Origin: Dyella mobilis
Lineage (GTDB): Bacteria > Pseudomonadota > Gammaproteobacteria > Xanthomonadales > Rhodanobacteraceae
Assembly: GCF_016904945.1 (NCBI RefSeq)
Contig: NZ_JADIKF010000039.1
Coordinates: 1 to 64,000 of the forward strand
Direction: 5' to 3'
Length of the DNA stretch: 64,000 nt
Shown: positions 31,281 to 42,551 of the stretch, piece after piece
How positions within the stretch are numbered: position 1 is the first letter of the stretch
How the letters are laid out: the number at the start of each line of letters is the position of its first letter
Translations under genes and position numbers: made by a program
Notes under the pieces: model-generated
Databases searched by the model: none
What the model was told of the DNA's origin: nothing
Seen by the model: the letters and a program-made list of their open reading frames with translations, nothing else

Positions 31281-31533
31281 ATACGATCCGGTCGCAACCC
31301 GTAGGGCTGCGGCCGGGTTTTGGGGAATGGCCCGGGACGCCTCCAGTGTTTCGGCCGAGGTGCGCGGTCGCATTTTGCCTCGCCCCTTAGCGGCCTTAAG
31401 CAGTACAATGCGTGGCCGTAAGATGAAGTTGTAAGAAAAATAAGTAAAACAGCCGGCCCACCGGCGATGACTGTCCCGTAGCCGCAATCGTCATTGACTG
31501 TCGGAAATCAAACCCGTTTGAAGGAACGTCACC
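31281..31533 (+). promoter_or_regulatory. tolB-pal intergenic region
   Basis: About 250 bp without a gene. AACCCG / CGGGTTTT (around 31297-31321) forms a weak terminator-like hairpin, and an AT-richer stretch near 31400-31450 (TACAAT at 31404) may hold a separate pal promoter. Pal is usually made in large amounts, which fits an extra promoter. Confidence 0.35.
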
Positions 31534-32043
31534 ATGAATAAGACCGTTCGTATCGCCCTGGTCGCTCTGCTTTGCGTTGGCGCAGCAGCTTGCTCCAAGA
31601 AGACCGTAAAGCCCCAGGCGCCCACCGCTGAACCCGAGACCACGCAAACCGCTCCTCCGCAGGGCACCGGCAAGTACACCCCGGCTGACCTCGACAGCGA
31701 TCCGTGCCTGCGTCAGCGCGTTGTCTACTTCGACTTCGACAAGGACGAAGTGAAGCCGGAATTCGCGCAGATCATGCAGTGCCACGCCAAGTACCTGCAG
31801 GACCGCCCGACCGCTCAGATGCGCCTGGAAGGCAACACCGACGAGCGCGGTACGCGTGAATACAACCTTGGCCTCGGCGAGCGCCGCGGCAACGCCGTGT
31901 CCAGCGCGCTGCAGGCCAATGGCGCCTCGGCCAGCCAGGTCAGCGTGATCAGCTACGGCAAAGAAAAGCCGGTGTGCCGCGAGCACAACGAAGATTGCTG
32001 GAGCAAGAATCGTCGCGTCGAGATCGTCTACACGGCTGAGTAA
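31534..32043 (+). CDS. pal: Peptidoglycan-associated lipoprotein Pal
   Basis: 169 aa. Lipoprotein signal with lipobox VGAAAC (lipidated Cys ~20), a Thr/Pro-rich linker, then an OmpA-like peptidoglycan-binding domain (~60-169) with VYFDFDKDEVKPEF and LEGNTDERGTREYNLGLGERR. It anchors the outer membrane to the wall and is the partner of TolB/TolA. Stop TAA shares its last base with the cpoB ATG. Confidence 0.97.
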   Translation: MNKTVRIALVALLCVGAAACSKKTVKPQAPTAEPETTQTAPPQGTGKYTPADLDSDPCLRQRVVYFDFDKDEVKPEFAQIMQCHAKYLQDRPTAQMRLEGNTDERGTREYNLGLGERRGNAVSSALQANGASASQVSVISYGKEKPVCREHNEDCWSKNRRVEIVYTAE

Positions 32044-32894
32044 TGGTGTATCGATTGGCTAATCGTTTCACGGCCAGTCTCGGCATGGCGGGCGCCTTGG
32101 CGTCCGCCATGCTGTTTGTGGCCCCCGTGCACGCGCAGGACTCGTCGCCGATGAGTCTGGCCGACCGGGTTGCCCGGCTCGAACAGCTGCAGCAGAACCA
32201 GGGTCAAGGGCATGGCGACGTGCTCGGCCAGCTTCAGCAGATGCAGTCGCAAATGCGCGACATGCAGGGCCAGATCGAAGAACTGCAGCACCAGGTGCAG
32301 CAGTTGCAGGACCAGAGCAAAGCGCAATACACCGACCTGGACAGTCGGGTAGGACGCCTGGAAAAGAACCCTGGCGCAAACCCAGCACCCGCTGCCAGCA
32401 GCACGGCACCCGCCGCACCCGCTTCGGCCGGTAGCGCGGCGGCCGCCGCATCGTCCCCCGCAGCGCCCGCACCATCGACTGCTCCGGCCGAACCGCCAGC
32501 GCAAAAAGCGGCTGCGCTCAATGCCTACAACGCCGCCTTCAAGTCCCTGAAGGGGGGCGACTACGTATCCTCGTCGCGCGGGTTCCGGGAATTTATCGAG
32601 AAATACCCGAACGACGCGCTGATCCCGAATGCTTTCTACTGGCTGGGCGAGTCGTACTACGCCACGACCAACTACCAGGTCGCCGTGGAAGCCTTCAAGC
32701 ATTTGCTCAGCCAGTATCCGCAGAGCGAGAAAGCCCCGGACGCCACGCTCAAGCTCGGCTACAGCCAGCTCGAGATGAAGCAGACCGACGCTGGCGCCGC
32801 CACTCTCAAGTCTGTGCTGGCCAAGTATCCCAATTCCAACGCGGCCAAACTGGCGCAGGAACGTTTGCGCCGTCTCGCGCAGCAACCGCACTGA
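32043..32894 (+). CDS. cpoB: Cell division coordinator CpoB (YbgF)
   Basis: 283 aa. Signal peptide (cleavage near VHAQDS), a Gln-rich trimerising coiled coil (~40-100), an Ala/Pro linker, and a C-terminal TPR domain (~160-283) with YNAAFKSLKGGDY, FYWLGESYYATTNYQVA and KLGYSQLEMKQT. It couples outer-membrane constriction by Tol-Pal to septal peptidoglycan synthesis. Confidence 0.95.
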   Translation: MVYRLANRFTASLGMAGALASAMLFVAPVHAQDSSPMSLADRVARLEQLQQNQGQGHGDVLGQLQQMQSQMRDMQGQIEELQHQVQQLQDQSKAQYTDLDSRVGRLEKNPGANPAPAASSTAPAAPASAGSAAAAASSPAAPAPSTAPAEPPAQKAAALNAYNAAFKSLKGGDYVSSSRGFREFIEKYPNDALIPNAFYWLGESYYATTNYQVAVEAFKHLLSQYPQSEKAPDATLKLGYSQLEMKQTDAGAATLKSVLAKYPNSNAAKLAQERLRRLAQQPH

Positions 32895-32904
32895 GACGCA
32901 AGCC

Positions 32905-33600
32905 ATGACGACGGCCAATCAAGCGAACGTGGAAGTCGCCACGTCGGCTCCGTCGACGGTTGAGCGGTTGCGCATCACCGAGATTTTCCATTCGATCCAG
33001 GGCGAGGCCGATGCCATCGGCTGGCGCACCGTGTTCGTCCGCCTCACCGGGTGCCCGCTGCGCTGCGTCTGGTGCGATACCGAATATTCGTTCTACGGCG
33101 GCAACTGGCGCGATATCGACGACATTCTTGCCGAGGTCGCTACACACGGTGCCAAGCACGTGTGCGTCACCGGCGGCGAGCCGCTGGCGCAAAAGCGCTG
33201 CCTGACTCTTTTGCAGAAACTGTGCGATGCCGGCTATGAGGTCTCGCTGGAAACCTCCGGTGCGATCGATGTGTCAACGGTCGATCCGCGCGTGCGCAAG
33301 GTGATGGACCTGAAAGCTCCCGATTCCGGCGAAAGCCAGCGCAATCTCTGGTCCAACCTTGATTACCTGCTGCCGCACGATCAAGTGAAAGTGGTGATCG
33401 CCAGTCGCGCCGACTACGAATGGGCGCGCGATGCGGTGGCCGAACACGCCATCGACCGGCGCTGCATGGTGCTGTTCTCGCCCGTGCATGGCGCGGTCGA
33501 GCCGCGTGCGCTGGCCGAATGGATCATCGAGGACAAACTGCCGGTGCGCTTTCAGCTGCAGTTGCACAAGCTGCTGTGGAACGACGCTCCCGGCCATTGA
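32905..33600 (+). CDS. queE: 7-carboxy-7-deazaguanine synthase QueE
   Basis: 231 aa radical-SAM enzyme. RITEIFHSIQGEADAIGWRT at the start, then the [4Fe-4S] motif CPLRCVWC (CxxxCxxC) and CVTGGEPLAQKRC. It converts carboxy-tetrahydropterin to CDG in preQ0/queuosine biosynthesis. Adjacent to cpoB as in many gammaproteobacteria. Confidence 0.96.
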   Translation: MTTANQANVEVATSAPSTVERLRITEIFHSIQGEADAIGWRTVFVRLTGCPLRCVWCDTEYSFYGGNWRDIDDILAEVATHGAKHVCVTGGEPLAQKRCLTLLQKLCDAGYEVSLETSGAIDVSTVDPRVRKVMDLKAPDSGESQRNLWSNLDYLLPHDQVKVVIASRADYEWARDAVAEHAIDRRCMVLFSPVHGAVEPRALAEWIIEDKLPVRFQLQLHKLLWNDAPGH

Positions 33601-33663
33601 TCCGCTTCGGCAAGATGGCAACGTGATTCACGCGCATCGGCTTGTGTCGCCGTCAGCGCTTTC

Positions 33664-33680
33664 CGGCCGGTGACCGGCCG
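33664..33680. repeat. GC-rich hairpin between queE and queC
   Basis: CGGCCGG-TGA-CCGGCCG is a perfect 7-bp stem with a 3-nt loop, followed by TTTC, about 20 nt before the queC start. The short T-run makes it at best a weak attenuator between the two genes. Confidence 0.4.
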
Positions 33681-33701
33681 TTTCAAACCTGGAATCCACC
33701 C

Positions 33702-34382
33702 ATGTCAGGATCTCAATCCCGCAAGGCCGTCATCCTCGTTTCCGGAGGCATGGACTCGGCCGTCACCATCGCCATCGCTCGCGAGCAGGGCTATCAAGTG
33801 CATGCGCTGAGCGTCGCTTACGGGCAACGCCACAGTTCCGAACTGGAAGCTGCGGCACGCGTGGCCCACGTGCTCGGCGCCGTCGAACACAAGACCGTGC
33901 ACGTGGATCTGCGCAGCATCGGCGGTTCGGCGTTGACCGCCGATATCGACGTGCCGGAAGAGGGCGGCGAGGGCATTCCGATCACCTATGTGCCTGCGCG
34001 CAACACCATCATGCTGTCGATCGCGCTCGGCTGGGCCGAGGTGCTCGGCTCCACGGATATCTGGTGCGGCGTCAACGCGGTCGATTATTCGGGTTATCCC
34101 GACTGCCGCCCGGCCTTTGTGGAGGCCTTCGAGCAGTTGGCCAACGTCGCCACCAAAGCTGGTGTGGAAGGTGCGGGCATTCGCATCCACGCACCGCTGA
34201 TGGCGATGAGCAAGGCCGATATCGCCCGCGAGGGCGCGCGGTTGGGTATCGATTTTGCTGCCACGGTGAGCTGCTACCAGGCGGATGCCGAGGGCAGGGC
34301 GTGCGGCCATTGCGATGCCTGTCGCCTGCGCGCCCAGGGATTTCACGCGGCCGGACTACCCGATCCCACCCGATATGCCTGA
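33702..34382 (+). CDS. queC: 7-cyano-7-deazaguanine (preQ0) synthase QueC
   Basis: 226 aa from ATG at 33702. PP-loop ATPase: [16 protein letters not shown] (SGGxDS). Zinc is bound near the C-terminus by the Cys cluster in [21 protein letters not shown]. It converts CDG to preQ0, the next step after QueE. Confidence 0.96.
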   Translation: MSGSQSRKAVILVSGGMDSAVTIAIAREQGYQVHALSVAYGQRHSSELEAAARVAHVLGAVEHKTVHVDLRSIGGSALTADIDVPEEGGEGIPITYVPARNTIMLSIALGWAEVLGSTDIWCGVNAVDYSGYPDCRPAFVEAFEQLANVATKAGVEGAGIRIHAPLMAMSKADIAREGARLGIDFAATVSCYQADAEGRACGHCDACRLRAQGFHAAGLPDPTRYA

Positions 34383-34387
34383 TTGGC

Positions 34388-34416
34388 TTGTGCCGCGGCC
34401 CTCCAGGCCATAAAAT
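34388..34416 (+). promoter_or_regulatory. Sigma-70-type promoter of tRNA-Lys
   Basis: TTGTGC (34388-34393), a 17-bp spacer and TAAAAT (34411-34416), about 20 nt before the mature tRNA 5' end. Confidence 0.65.
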
Positions 34417-34435
34417 TGCCAGCTCACTTTTTTGC

Positions 34436-34511
34436 GGGCCGTTAGCTCAGTCGGTAGAGCAGTAGACTTTTAATCTATTGGTCGACAGTTCGAATCTGTC
34501 ACGGCCCACCA
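34436..34511 (+). tRNA. tRNA-Lys (anticodon UUU)
   Basis: 76 nt with encoded CCA. Acceptor GGGCCGT/ACGGCCC, D-arm GCTCAGTCGGTAGAGC, anticodon loop CTTTTAA (anticodon TTT), T-arm GACAG-TTCGAAT-CTGTC. All stems pair, and it closely resembles other gammaproteobacterial lysine tRNAs. Confidence 0.98.
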
Positions 34512-34518
34512 CATTAAG

Positions 34519-34551
34519 AACCCGCATGGCGCTGCGCCTTGCGGGTTTTTT
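34519..34551 (+). terminator. Rho-independent terminator of tRNA-Lys
   Basis: AACCCGCA (34519-34526) pairs with TGCGGGTT (34540-34547), followed by a seven-T run. Confidence 0.9.
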
Positions 34552-34581
34552 CTTGGGCAATGCAAGCGGTGCCAACAGGCC

Positions 34582-35316
34582 TTAGGGCTGGTCGGAGTGA
34601 TGCTGGGTCGGCGAATGCGAGGGATGCCAGCGCGATTTGAATCGCTCCAGTATCAACGGTACCAGCGACAACAGGGCCAGCACGCCCAGTGGTGCGATCA
34701 CGCCCGGATCAAACATCAGGTTCAATCCGAACTGCTGCCCGTGGCTCAAGGCTTTGCCCAGGCCGGCACCGATCGAGGTTTCGAAGGCCAGCATCACCGT
34801 ACCGCCGAACCAGGTGGCGCCCAGAAACAGCCACAGCGAGCAGCGCAGCCAGGCAAGCGCGACAGTGATCAGGCCGAATGGCGCAACCGGCACCAGGCGC
34901 AGGAATAACGTATAGGCGACCGGATGGCGTTCGAAGCCATGATGCAATTTTTCCACGATGGCGGGTGGGTGCTTGCTGCCCGCGCCGAAGGCGTAGCGGC
35001 TGGCAAGAAACAGAATCAGCGAACCCAGGGTGAGGCCGATCGACGAATACGTCGTACCTTCCACCACGCCGAACGCGAATCCGCCGGCAAGGATCAGCAC
35101 GATGGTGACCGGGATACCGGTGCAAGTCGCCAAGACGAGCAGGCCGATATAGACCAAACGGCTCAGCCACGGATCTTCATTGATGTGCGCGCGAAATTCC
35201 TGCTGATGCGCAACCAGCTGTTCCGGGTGGATGCGATCGAATACGCCGGAGGCAAGCAGCACGATGCCCGCGGCCACGAGCAGAAGCAGCGGCAAGGCGG
35301 CGCGCAGCCGGTTCAA
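34582..35316 (-). CDS. TVP38/TMEM64 (DedA-superfamily) membrane protein
   Basis: 244 aa with five or six hydrophobic segments. IPVTIVLILAGGFAFGVVEGTTYSSIG-type sequence (~70-97) and FLRLVPVAPFGLITVALA are characteristic of the SNARE-associated/TVP38 family. Members are thought to be lipid scramblases or transporters of the inner membrane; the substrate here is unknown. Start overlaps the deaminase stop (ATGA), so the two are cotranscribed downstream of glnS. Confidence 0.85.
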   Translation of the reverse strand: MNRLRAALPLLLLVAAGIVLLASGVFDRIHPEQLVAHQQEFRAHINEDPWLSRLVYIGLLVLATCTGIPVTIVLILAGGFAFGVVEGTTYSSIGLTLGSLILFLASRYAFGAGSKHPPAIVEKLHHGFERHPVAYTLFLRLVPVAPFGLITVALAWLRCSLWLFLGATWFGGTVMLAFETSIGAGLGKALSHGQQFGLNLMFDPGVIAPLGVLALLSLVPLILERFKSRWHPSHSPTQHHSDQP

Positions 35317-35869
35317 TAGCTTTCCCCGGTGGCACCGTAGGTAGCAAGCACATCGCGCGCTTCGCTGCGCAGAATGTCGCGGCGCACGGCGATGCCGCGC
35401 TTCTCCAGTTCGCCGATCCAGTCCGCCGGCAGCGGGCCTTCATCGAACTCGGTAAGCGTTTCCACATCTTCCGCGCGTGCACCGATCAGCAGCGTATCAA
35501 TGCCCGCCCACACGGTAGCGCCGTAGCATTGGCAGCAAGGCTGTGCGCTGGTGGCCAGGGTGTAATGGCCGCCTTTTTCGTTGAGACGGTAGCTGGCAAG
35601 CCGCTGCTGGGCGGCCATGTAAGCGAGCATTTCGGCATGCGCGACCGAGCAGGTTTGCGGTACCACGCGATTGGCCGCTGCGGCAATCAGTCGACCGTGT
35701 TCGTCGAAGACGGCCGCACCAAACGGGCCGCCGCTGCCGTGCTGGATGTTGCGCCGTGACAGTTCGATCGCCAGCCCTACGCGCTCTTCATCGGTCAGAT
35801 AGCGTCGACTCGTGTCGGCCACTTCTTCGATCCAGGGCGGTAGGGTGAGATGGATCTGCAACGGCAGCA

Positions 35870-35873
<4 letters not shown>
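35313..35873 (-). CDS. Nucleoside/cytidine deaminase-like protein
   Basis: 186 aa. Zinc-dependent deaminase motifs are present: HAEM (catalytic Glu) in CSVAHAEMLAYMAA and PCCQCYGATVWAG (PCxxC). GGPFGAAVFDEHGRLIAAAAN precedes them, as in guanine/cytosine deaminase-type proteins. The exact substrate is not readable; an N-terminal extension of ~45 residues is unusual for tRNA adenosine deaminase (TadA). ATGA overlap with glnS. Confidence 0.8.
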
Positions 35874-37627
<1,754 letters not shown>

Positions 37628-37727
37628 CGGGATCAAGACTTCGCACTTGGGGCGGGATTCCCAAGTTTAACCGGTTGAATGCGCTGCGTAACCGCGGGCG
37701 AAACGCTCGTTCCCCGAGGGGTAAGGG

Positions 37728-38336
37728 TCAGCGCGGGGCTGCTGTCAGGTCCAGGTAGCGTTGATGCAGGGCGGCGATCTGGGCATCCAGTGCGGCTTCG
37801 GGGCCGGCGTTGTCAATCACGTCATCGGCCAGACCCAGGCGGGCGGTCCGGGTGGCCTGGCTGGCGAGGATGCGCGTGGCGAGTGTTTCATCGATGCCGT
37901 CGCGGGCGATCAACCGCTGCTGTTGCAGCGCCTCGGGCACGTCCACCACCACGATCCGGTCGACCCAGCGGTAATGCCCGATGTTTTCGGCAAGCAGGGG
38001 GATCGACAGCATGACGTAAGGGCCGTCGGCGTGCTGGGCGTGATCCAGCATCCACTGCCGCACGCGCGGATGCACGATGGCCTCCAGAGTCTTGCGCGCG
38101 TCGGGGTCGGCAAAAACACGCTGACGCATGGCGGGGCGATCCAGGCGGCCCTGCGCATCGAGCACGCCGGCACCGAACGCAGCCACGATGGCGGCAAGGC
38201 CGCTGCTGCCGGGTTCCACCGCGACACGTGCGGCATGGTCTGCATCACAGACCGCTACACCCAGGGATTTGAAGCGCCGCTCCACCACGCTTTTCCCGGA
38301 GGCAATGCCGCCGGTGAGCGCCACGGTCAATGGCAT
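37728..38336 (-). CDS. coaE: Dephospho-CoA kinase
   Basis: 202 aa from ATG at 38336; the longer open frame above it overlaps pilD and is rejected. P-loop in VALTGGIASGKSVVERRF, VCDADHAARVAV, and the lid region RIVVVDVPEALQQQRLIARDG. Last step of coenzyme A synthesis. It follows pilD by 8 nt, the usual pilBCD-coaE order. Confidence 0.96.
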   Translation of the reverse strand: MPLTVALTGGIASGKSVVERRFKSLGVAVCDADHAARVAVEPGSSGLAAIVAAFGAGVLDAQGRLDRPAMRQRVFADPDARKTLEAIVHPRVRQWMLDHAQHADGPYVMLSIPLLAENIGHYRWVDRIVVVDVPEALQQQRLIARDGIDETLATRILASQATRTARLGLADDVIDNAGPEAALDAQIAALHQRYLDLTAAPR

Positions 38337-38344
38337 GGTCCGGC

Positions 38345-39202
38345 TCACTGCATTCCGGAGAAGCTTGCGTAGGCGTGCCAGAGTTCGTCGCCTGCCACAA
38401 ACCAGATCCAGCCGGCCATGGCGATAAAGGGGCCGAACGGCATCGGTACGTCGCGCCCTTGTTTGCGCAAGGCGATCAATGTGCCGCCGATCACGGCGCC
38501 GACCAGCGAGGACAACAGGATGATCGGCAGCAGGGCACCCGGTCCCATCCAGGCACCGAGTGCGGCGAGCAGCTTGAAGTCGCCGAAGCCCATGCCTTCC
38601 TTGCCGGTCAGCAGTTTGAACAGCCAGTACACGCTCCACAGGCTGAGGTAGCCGATGGCCGCGCCCAGAATGGCAGGCTGTGGTGCTACGAAGAGATGAA
38701 GCAAGCTCAACAGCAAACCCAGCCAAAGCAGGGGCAGGGTGATCTGGTCGGGCAGCAACTGCGTACGGAAATCGATGCCCGAAAGCGCCACCAGTGCCCA
38801 GGTCAGAAATAATCCCGCCAAAGCTGCCCAGGTGACACCGAATTTCCAGACGATGATGGCGCTGAATAGGGCAGTCAGCAGTTCGACCAACGGGTATTGG
38901 ATCGAAATGGGCGCCTGGCAATAACGGCAGCGCCCGCGCAGCAGCATCCAGCCGAACAGAGGGATGTTGTCGCGGGCGCTCAGCGGGTGTTTGCAATGCG
39001 GACAGTGGGAGGGTTCGCGTACCACCCCGGGTGGCAACGGTTCGGCCTCCGCTTCCAACCCCAGCACGCTCTGCGCTTCCTGTCGCCAGGCTGCTTCGAG
39101 CCGCGCGGGCAGGCGCAGAATCACCACATTGAGAAAGCTGCCTACTATCAGGCCGAGCACACCGGCCAGCACGACCCACGCAATCAACGGCAAGTCGGGC
39201 AT
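38345..39202 (-). CDS. pilD: Prepilin peptidase / N-methyltransferase PilD
   Basis: 285 aa polytopic protein. N-terminal methyltransferase domain with the zinc tetracysteine CPHC ... CRYC (~67-100), catalytic aspartates in SGIDFRTQLLPDQITLPL and GMGFGDFKLLAALGAW. It cleaves and N-methylates the GFTLIEL-type leaders of the two pilins encoded at 57.5-58.7 kb. Confidence 0.97.
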   Translation of the reverse strand: MPDLPLIAWVVLAGVLGLIVGSFLNVVILRLPARLEAAWRQEAQSVLGLEAEAEPLPPGVVREPSHCPHCKHPLSARDNIPLFGWMLLRGRCRYCQAPISIQYPLVELLTALFSAIIVWKFGVTWAALAGLFLTWALVALSGIDFRTQLLPDQITLPLLWLGLLLSLLHLFVAPQPAILGAAIGYLSLWSVYWLFKLLTGKEGMGFGDFKLLAALGAWMGPGALLPIILLSSLVGAVIGGTLIALRKQGRDVPMPFGPFIAMAGWIWFVAGDELWHAYASFSGMQ

Positions 39203-39236
39203 GCCCGGCTCCTATACAAAGAGAATGCCGTCGATA

Positions 39237-40508
39237 TTAACCGGCGACCGCGCCAGCGAGCTTGAAGATCGGCAGATACAGCGACACCACCATGCCGCCC
39301 ACCAACGTACCCAGGATCACCATGATCAGAGGTTCCAGCAGGGTGGAGAGCGTATCGACGGCGTTATTGACCTCTTCCTCGTAGAACTCCGCCACCTTGA
39401 ACAACATGCTGTCCAGTGCACCGGATTCTTCGCCGATGGCCGTCATCTGCACCACCATGTTGGGAAACAGGCCGGTCTGGCGCATAGCCAATTGCAACTG
39501 GTGGCCGACCGCCACGTCGTCTCGCATCAGCTTGATGGCGTCGCCGTAGACCACGCTGCCGGTGGCGCCGGCTACCGAGTCGAGGGCTTCGACCAACGGC
39601 ACACCGGCGTGGAAGGTGACGCCCAGGGTGCGGGAGAAACGGGCGATGGCGGAGTTGCGCAGGATGGCGCCGATCACGGGGAAACGCAGCAGTACGCGAT
39701 CGAGGAAGTGCGAAAATTTCGCCGAACGTCTTTTGCCCTGGGTAATGCCAACGACGGCCAAAACCACGCTGCCGATCACCACCCACCAATAGCTCTGCAT
39801 GAATTGGGAGGCGCTGACCACGACCTGTGTGGGGGCAGGCAGGGCGGCGCCAGCATCTTGGAAGGTTTTGGCAAACACGGGCACCACGAACAGCAGCATG
39901 ATCATGCAGACCAGCATGGCTACGGCCAGCACCATCACCGGATAGAACATGGCCTTTTTGATCTTGCTCTTGATGCTCTCCATGCGCTCTTTGTAGGTGG
40001 CGACCGTGTCCAGCACGGTATCGAGCACACCTGCTGATTCGCCGGCGCGCACGAGGTTGCGATAGAGCTCGTCGAACTGTATCGGATACAAGCCCAGTGC
40101 TTCATGTAGCGAAGATCCGCCTTCGATGCCCTGTTTCACATTGACAAGTATGGTCTTGAAACGGGGGTTCCTCTGGCCGTCGGCGATGATGTCGAAGGCC
40201 TGGACCATGGGTACGCCCGAGGCCATCATGGTGGCGATCTGGCGACTGAAGATGGCCACGTCACGGGGTTTGACCGATTTGCCGTTGCCACCGAACAGCG
40301 GTTTCGACCGCTCCTTGACGTTCTGGGGATTCATGCCCTGGCGGCGCAACTCGGCTTTCACCAAGGTCGCATTCTTGGACTGCATCGACCCCTTCATGAC
40401 CTTGCCGCGCTTGTCCAGCGCGGTCCAATCATAGGTCGGCATCTGCGTCACTTCGGCGCGCTGCGCGGCCTGCGTGCGAACGTTCTTAGCGGCTGTTACG
40501 GTGGCCAT
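39237..40508 (-). CDS. pilC: Type IV pilus inner-membrane platform protein PilC
   Basis: 423 aa. ATG at 40508 is preferred over 40514 because GGGGG lies 6 nt before it. Two GspF/T2SF domains (FSRQIATMMASGVPMVQAFD ~75 and FSRTLGVTFHAGVPLVEALD ~275), three membrane helices. Platform that converts ATPase motion into pilus assembly. Confidence 0.97.
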   Translation of the reverse strand: MATVTAAKNVRTQAAQRAEVTQMPTYDWTALDKRGKVMKGSMQSKNATLVKAELRRQGMNPQNVKERSKPLFGGNGKSVKPRDVAIFSRQIATMMASGVPMVQAFDIIADGQRNPRFKTILVNVKQGIEGGSSLHEALGLYPIQFDELYRNLVRAGESAGVLDTVLDTVATYKERMESIKSKIKKAMFYPVMVLAVAMLVCMIMLLFVVPVFAKTFQDAGAALPAPTQVVVSASQFMQSYWWVVIGSVVLAVVGITQGKRRSAKFSHFLDRVLLRFPVIGAILRNSAIARFSRTLGVTFHAGVPLVEALDSVAGATGSVVYGDAIKLMRDDVAVGHQLQLAMRQTGLFPNMVVQMTAIGEESGALDSMLFKVAEFYEEEVNNAVDTLSTLLEPLIMVILGTLVGGMVVSLYLPIFKLAGAVAG

Positions 40509-40647
40509 GCCCATCCCCCAATGATCCGGTCCGGCTCCGGCGATAAGCCGGGCAGGTATATCTCGAGCTTACGTTACTTCTAGGCAGGGTTTCGAGGTGT
40601 CTGGCGCAAGTCCGACATCCCACTGCCCCGAAAGGTTGACCGGATAC

Positions 40648-42372
40648 TCAATCCTTGGTGACGCGGTCGATTTCGGCCAGGCTGGTGACCCCATCCCTGA
40701 CCTTCTTCAAGGCCGAGGCGCGCAGATCGTTGATGCCGGCCTTGCGGGAGACTTCGGCAATCTGTAAGGCGTTGCCGCCTTGCAGTACGATCTTCTGGAT
40801 GTCCTCCAGCATCGGCATCACCTGATAGATGCCCACGCGCCCTTTGTAGCCTTCGTTGCATTCATCGCATCCGCCTGCTTCATAGAGCGTAAGGCCGGCG
40901 TCGATTTCCTCTTGCGTAAAGCCAGCGTCGAGCAGCACTTGTGGTGGCAAGTTTTGCACCTTCTTGCAGCCATGCAGGCGGCGAGCCAGGCGCTGGGCAA
41001 TGACCAGGGTGACCGAAGAGGTGATGTTATAAGGCGCGATGCCCATGTTCATCAGGCGGGCGATCGTCTGTGGCGCGTCGTTGGTATGCAGCGTGGACAG
41101 CACCATGTGACCGGTCTGGGCGGCCTTGATGGCGATTTCGGCCGTCTCCAGGTCACGGATTTCGCCCACCATGATCACGTCCGGGTCCTGGCGCAGGAAC
41201 GAGCGCAGCGCGGCAGCGAAAGTCATGCCTCGCTTGGTGTTCTGCTGGACCTGGTTGATCCCCTCTACACGGATTTCCACCGGGTCTTCGACCGTGGAGA
41301 TATTGCGCTCGGCGGTGTTGAGGATATTCAAAGCGGTATAAAGCGACACGGTCTTGCCCGAGCCCGTAGGGCCGGTCACCAGCACCATGCCGTAAGGCTT
41401 GTGCATGGCATCCAGATAAAGCTGTTTCTGATCATCGTCATAGCCCAGCTTGTCGATGCCGAGCTTGGCCGATGAGCTGTCCAGGATACGCAGCACCACC
41501 TTCTCGCCGAACAGCGTGGGCAGGGTGCTCACGCGAAAATCCATCGCGTGGCTCTTGCTCAGGTTCAATTTGATGCGTCCGTCCTGAGGCACGCGGCGCT
41601 CGGCGATATCCAGCCCGGCCATCACTTTCAGGCGTGCTGAAATGCGGTTAGCCAGCTTCTGGGGCGGGGAGGCCATCGCCCGCAACATGCCGTCCATGCG
41701 GAACCGCACGCGGTACTGCGATTCGAAAGGCTCGAAATGGATATCCGAGGCACCGCGGCGGATCGCGTCCACCAGGATCTTGTTGACGAACTTCACTACT
41801 GGAGCATCGGCGTTGGCGTCGATATCACTACCGGAGCTGCTGCCTTCCTCGTCACTGCCGCCCTCCAGCGCCAGCTCATCCAGGTCGCCGCCGCCCAGAT
41901 CGGGCATGGCGCTGCTCATCGCGCTGATCGCCGCGTCGATCGCCCGGTTGAGCTGTATGCGCTCCACCAAGATCGGCTCTACCATGCAATTGGAGTGGAA
42001 CTTGATCTCGTCCAGGGCATGCAATTGCATCGGATCGGCAATGCCAACAAACAGGCGCTTGCCACGTTGGATCAGCGGGAGCACCTGATGTTTGGTGATC
42101 AACTCCTGGCTGATTAGTCCCTTGGGCATGCTCGAAGGGGACAACGAGGTTACGTCAAGCATAGGCATGCCAAACTCAGCCGAGGCCACCTGGGCCAGCC
42201 GAGTGCTGTCAACCAAGTTCTGCTCTAGCAGCCAGGCAGTCAGAGTTTTCTTGTTTTGGCTGCAGTCGGTAACGGCCTTGCGCGCATCCGCTTCCGGTAG
42301 CAGGCCCTCGGCGACCAGACGGCGGGCCATGCCCGAGAGCCCCGCGACGGATGGTTGTAGTTGCGATGACAT
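40648..42372 (-). CDS. pilB: Type IV pilus assembly ATPase PilB
   Basis: 574 aa. N-terminal MshEN-like domain (~1-150), core secretion ATPase with Walker A VTGPTGSGKTVSLYTAL, Asp box STVEDPVE, Walker B DPDVIMVGEIRDLETAEIA and a zinc-binding tetracysteine (GCKK ... CDECNEGYKGR). Powers pilus extension. Confidence 0.97.
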   Translation of the reverse strand: MSSQLQPSVAGLSGMARRLVAEGLLPEADARKAVTDCSQNKKTLTAWLLEQNLVDSTRLAQVASAEFGMPMLDVTSLSPSSMPKGLISQELITKHQVLPLIQRGKRLFVGIADPMQLHALDEIKFHSNCMVEPILVERIQLNRAIDAAISAMSSAMPDLGGGDLDELALEGGSDEEGSSSGSDIDANADAPVVKFVNKILVDAIRRGASDIHFEPFESQYRVRFRMDGMLRAMASPPQKLANRISARLKVMAGLDIAERRVPQDGRIKLNLSKSHAMDFRVSTLPTLFGEKVVLRILDSSSAKLGIDKLGYDDDQKQLYLDAMHKPYGMVLVTGPTGSGKTVSLYTALNILNTAERNISTVEDPVEIRVEGINQVQQNTKRGMTFAAALRSFLRQDPDVIMVGEIRDLETAEIAIKAAQTGHMVLSTLHTNDAPQTIARLMNMGIAPYNITSSVTLVIAQRLARRLHGCKKVQNLPPQVLLDAGFTQEEIDAGLTLYEAGGCDECNEGYKGRVGIYQVMPMLEDIQKIVLQGGNALQIAEVSRKAGINDLRASALKKVRDGVTSLAEIDRVTKD

Positions 42373-42551
42373 AACGAATCTGGTCCAGCCCCCTGATTGG
42401 AAGGGAATTTACCGCACATCAGTCCTTTCGGCCATGGGATGCCCCTATGCCTCTATGGCGTGATCAGTGACATCTCATGATCGATGAGACGATGAGCGGT
42501 CGTAAAGGAGCAATGGGAGAGAATGGTGGAACAGGATGTGCGATGTCTTCG